A DNA stretch of 64,000 nucleotides from Flavobacteriales bacterium. Its GTDB lineage: Bacteria > Bacteroidota > Bacteroidia > Flavobacteriales_F > PHOS-HE28. Position 1 is the stretch's first letter. Each line of letters begins with the position of its first letter. The position numbers and the translations under genes were made by a program. The notes beneath the pieces were generated by a model. The model was not told the origin of the DNA, did not search any database, and saw only the letters and a list, made by a program, of their open reading frames with translations. Location of the stretch: NCBI GenBank assembly GCA_019912395.1, contig JAIOIH010000053.1, positions 1 to 64,000 of the forward strand, read 5' to 3'. Positions 61,993 to 64,000 of the stretch are shown piece after piece.

Positions 61993-64000
61993 TCACTTCA
62001 ACAACGAGACATGCCCAACCGACCGTTGGGGCAAGCCTGTGGCGATGGACCGGAAGCTGATGCTATAGACATACACGTCCTGCTTCATCAGGTTGCCTCC
62101 CCCGTTCCGGTACGTACCGTCCCAATGGTCACTGGGGTCAGTGGCCGCGAAGACGACCTTTCCCCAGCGATCGAAGACCCGTAGCTCAAGCTCGGTGATG
62201 TCCGGGATGTTGCTGACCATGCCCCATTGATCGTTCACCCCGTCCGCGTTCGGTGTGAAGCAGTTGGGAATGTAAGTCTCCAGCACATCGTTGATCACCA
62301 CAACGCGGCAAACCGAGTCCTCGCAGCCATGGTCATCGATGGCGGTAAGGCATACGGGGTACTCGGCCGGCTGGCGGAAGTCAAAACCGTAGGTGAACTG
62401 CTCCTCGTCGGAGGTGGCCAAGCCCGCGATATCCCACACAACCGAAACGTCGTTGACCGAAGTATTGTAGAAGTTGATCTCGGGTGCGTCCACCGTCCCG
62501 GGTTCGGGAGTGAACATGAAATCCGCGATCACCGGTGGTGGACCGGTCACGTTGATGGACGCTGTTGCCTGGCAACCGTTGGCATCGCGGATCATCAGTT
62601 GATATTCGTCCGCGCAGACATTCGCTACCGTTGTGTCGGGCCCGAAGTCCACCCCCCCATTGAAGCTGTATGCCACGGCGGCAGGATCCGTGATGGTGAT
62701 CGTTCCATCGCACGAACCATGGCACCACGGTTCGGTGAAATCCACCGCTTGGATCTGCAGGGGTTCCGGTTGCCCGATGGTCACGTCCGCCTGGGCGCTG
62801 CACCCGTTGGCATCGGTAACGGAGAGGGTAACGCTTCCCGCACAGAGGTTCACCACACCGGCCGTGTTGGAAACCACGCCCGTGGGGTTGGTCCACTGGA
62901 AGGCATATGGTGCGGTCCCTCCCGCCAGTGCTGCTGTCGCGGTTCCGTCGCACGCACCATGGCACAGGGCATCGGTGGAGCTTACTGTGGCGACAAGCGT
63001 ATCGGTAAACGTGATGGTGACACTGTCCACCACATTGCATGTGCCATCATTCTCGGTCCAGAAGAAGGTGGCGGCACCTCCTGCCGCAGCGACCGCCGTG
63101 GCTTGTGCGTTTTGCGCCGGCACGATCGCATAGCCCGGTGGTCCCGACCAGGTACCTATGCCGATATTGCCCGTGGTTGCTTGCAGGACGTGGGTTAACC
63201 CGCAAACGGTCGCAGCGGGTCCGGCATCCACCGTTCCGCAGCACATCGGATCGGTGATATCGAGGATGTCAATGGTCACATCGGCGGTGGAGGTGCATCC
63301 TGCCGCAGAGGTCAGGCTGTGGATGAACGTCCCTCCCGCGTCGATGCCCGGATCAAAGGTGTTCGGCACCGGGGCGCCGTTCGCGTCGGTCCACATCCCT
63401 TCCGAATCGGGGTTGCCGCCCAGCACGTCGAACAAGAGGAATGGGGGTTGTGTGGGGCAAAGGGTAAGCGAGGTATCCTGTCCGGGATCAACACCGGGGT
63501 CGAAGGTGATCGTCACACTGTCCGTGACCGCACAATCCGGGAAGCCGACCGGATGCACGGTGACCCAATACTGAACGGTGTCGCTTACCGTGGCCACCGG
63601 GGCGGAAATGGACGGGTCCGATAGACCGGTTGCCGGTAGCCAAGCCCAGACCACGGCCGTGGATGCGCCGGACACTTCGGCTTGCAAGGGCATGTTGCCC
63701 GCACAACTGGTGGTGTCCGGGCCGGCATCCACCACCAGGTCAGCACCATCGACGACATCGAACGTGTCCACTGCGGAACAGCCCAGATCATCCTCCACGA
63801 TCAGTGAATAGCTGCCCGCGCAAACGTTGCTGGCCGATGCCGCACCCGGACCCGCCAAGGCATCGCTCCATGCATAGGTGAACGGGCCAGTACCTCCGCT
63901 CACTGCCACGGAAGCCTCCCCGTTGCACGCACCCGGGCAGGTGGTGGCGGTGGTGCTCACAACGGCCTCCATCGTGTTTTCCACTATGGGTATGGTGAGG
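61993..64000 (-). CDS. Large SprB-repeat adhesin with T9SS type B sorting domain (partial, 5' end beyond the window)
   Basis: At least 669 residues of an extracellular protein. The frame is open to base 64000, so the N-terminus lies outside. Several SprB-type repeats are visible, such as CPGACNGEASVAVSGGTGPF, LCHGACDGTATAALAGGTAP and WCHGSCDGTITITD, each followed by an AG-Y-L/V closing strand and DANGC. PKD/Ig-like domains separate them. The C-terminus has the CHU_C/type B sorting domain (IPNCFTPNADGVNDQW, LRVFDRWGKVVF, DHWDGTYRNGG). Such proteins serve as gliding or adhesion proteins carried by the T9SS. Confidence 0.9.
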   Translation of the reverse strand, partial: LTIPIVENTMEAVVSTTATTCPGACNGEASVAVSGGTGPFTYAWSDALAGPGAASASNVCAGSYSLIVEDDLGCSAVDTFDVVDGADLVVDAGPDTTSCAGNMPLQAEVSGASTAVVWAWLPATGLSDPSISAPVATVSDTVQYWVTVHPVGFPDCAVTDSVTITFDPGVDPGQDTSLTLCPTQPPFLLFDVLGGNPDSEGMWTDANGAPVPNTFDPGIDAGGTFIHSLTSAAGCTSTADVTIDILDITDPMCCGTVDAGPAATVCGLTHVLQATTGNIGIGTWSGPPGYAIVPAQNAQATAVAAAGGAATFFWTENDGTCNVVDSVTITFTDTLVATVSSTDALCHGACDGTATAALAGGTAPYAFQWTNPTGVVSNTAGVVNLCAGSVTLSVTDANGCSAQADVTIGQPEPLQIQAVDFTEPWCHGSCDGTITITDPAAVAYSFNGGVDFGPDTTVANVCADEYQLMIRDANGCQATASINVTGPPPVIADFMFTPEPGTVDAPEINFYNTSVNDVSVVWDIAGLATSDEEQFTYGFDFRQPAEYPVCLTAIDDHGCEDSVCRVVVINDVLETYIPNCFTPNADGVNDQWGMVSNIPDITELELRVFDRWGKVVFAATDPSDHWDGTYRNGGGNLMKQDVYVYSISFRSIATGLPQRSVGHVSLLK

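Overview
The window looks like chromosome from a high-GC member of the Bacteroidota, probably Flavobacteriales-like, though the order is only an inference. The evidence is a type IX secretion system (PorU sortase and PorV), many secreted proteins with T9SS C-terminal sorting domains, SprB-type repeats, a DUF2795 protein, a long SecA with a zinc tail, and recurrent TAnnTTTG/TAnnTTCG promoter boxes of the Bacteroidota sigma factor. Most genes are GC-rich. The exceptions are a cation-transporter cassette at 180-1126 and the first half of one giant secreted protein at 9720-12430.

Layout. 1-1510: an AT-rich metal transporter cassette lying between the 5' end of one group II intron and a decayed 3' end of another, both on the minus strand. 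1536-8593: housekeeping genes: acyl-CoA dehydrogenase, AnmK, and a dense gdh-exbB-exbD-tonB-folC run. 8594-9341: an intergenic block with a palindromic repeat interrupted by a small MITE, plus an 11-C tract. 9342-17376: a frameshifted SprB-repeat gene followed by three translationally coupled T9SS cargo genes. 17504-19933: a TonB-dependent receptor. 19946-20650: a second copy of the palindromic repeat, two good tRNA-Val genes and two decayed tRNA-like copies. 20692-23443: two polytopic GT-C-like membrane proteins. 23531-26893: small regulators and enzymes (ECF-like sigma factor, a 53-residue basic protein, methyltransferase, cobalamin adenosyltransferase, DUF2795). 27208-30570: secA. 30716-42239 (minus): secreted protein, XRE regulator, TonB-domain protein, ComM/YifB, GmhA, DsbD with duplicated N-domains, TilS, PabB. 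42472-52034: T9SS cargo, Lnt, then the porV-porU operon. 52114-54779: PssA, PurS, LRR protein, RibF. 55055-56902: atpD-atpC. 57059-60159: a second translationally coupled secreted-protein operon. 60339-61949: DUF4139 protein. 61993-64000: the C-terminal part of a large SprB-like adhesin with a type B sorting domain, cut by the window edge.

How it fits together: SecA drives export to the periplasm. PorV/PorU then process and anchor the CTD-bearing cargo encoded at 9720-17376, 42472, 58109, 61993 and probably 30716. ExbB/ExbD/TonB energise receptors such as the one at 17504. Lnt, DsbD, GmhA, AnmK and PssA belong to envelope building. No complete defence island, prophage or CRISPR array is visible. 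The unusual material lies mainly in the repeats and intron fragments, the decayed tRNA copies, the mosaic secreted gene and the very short spacing between promoter boxes and start codons.
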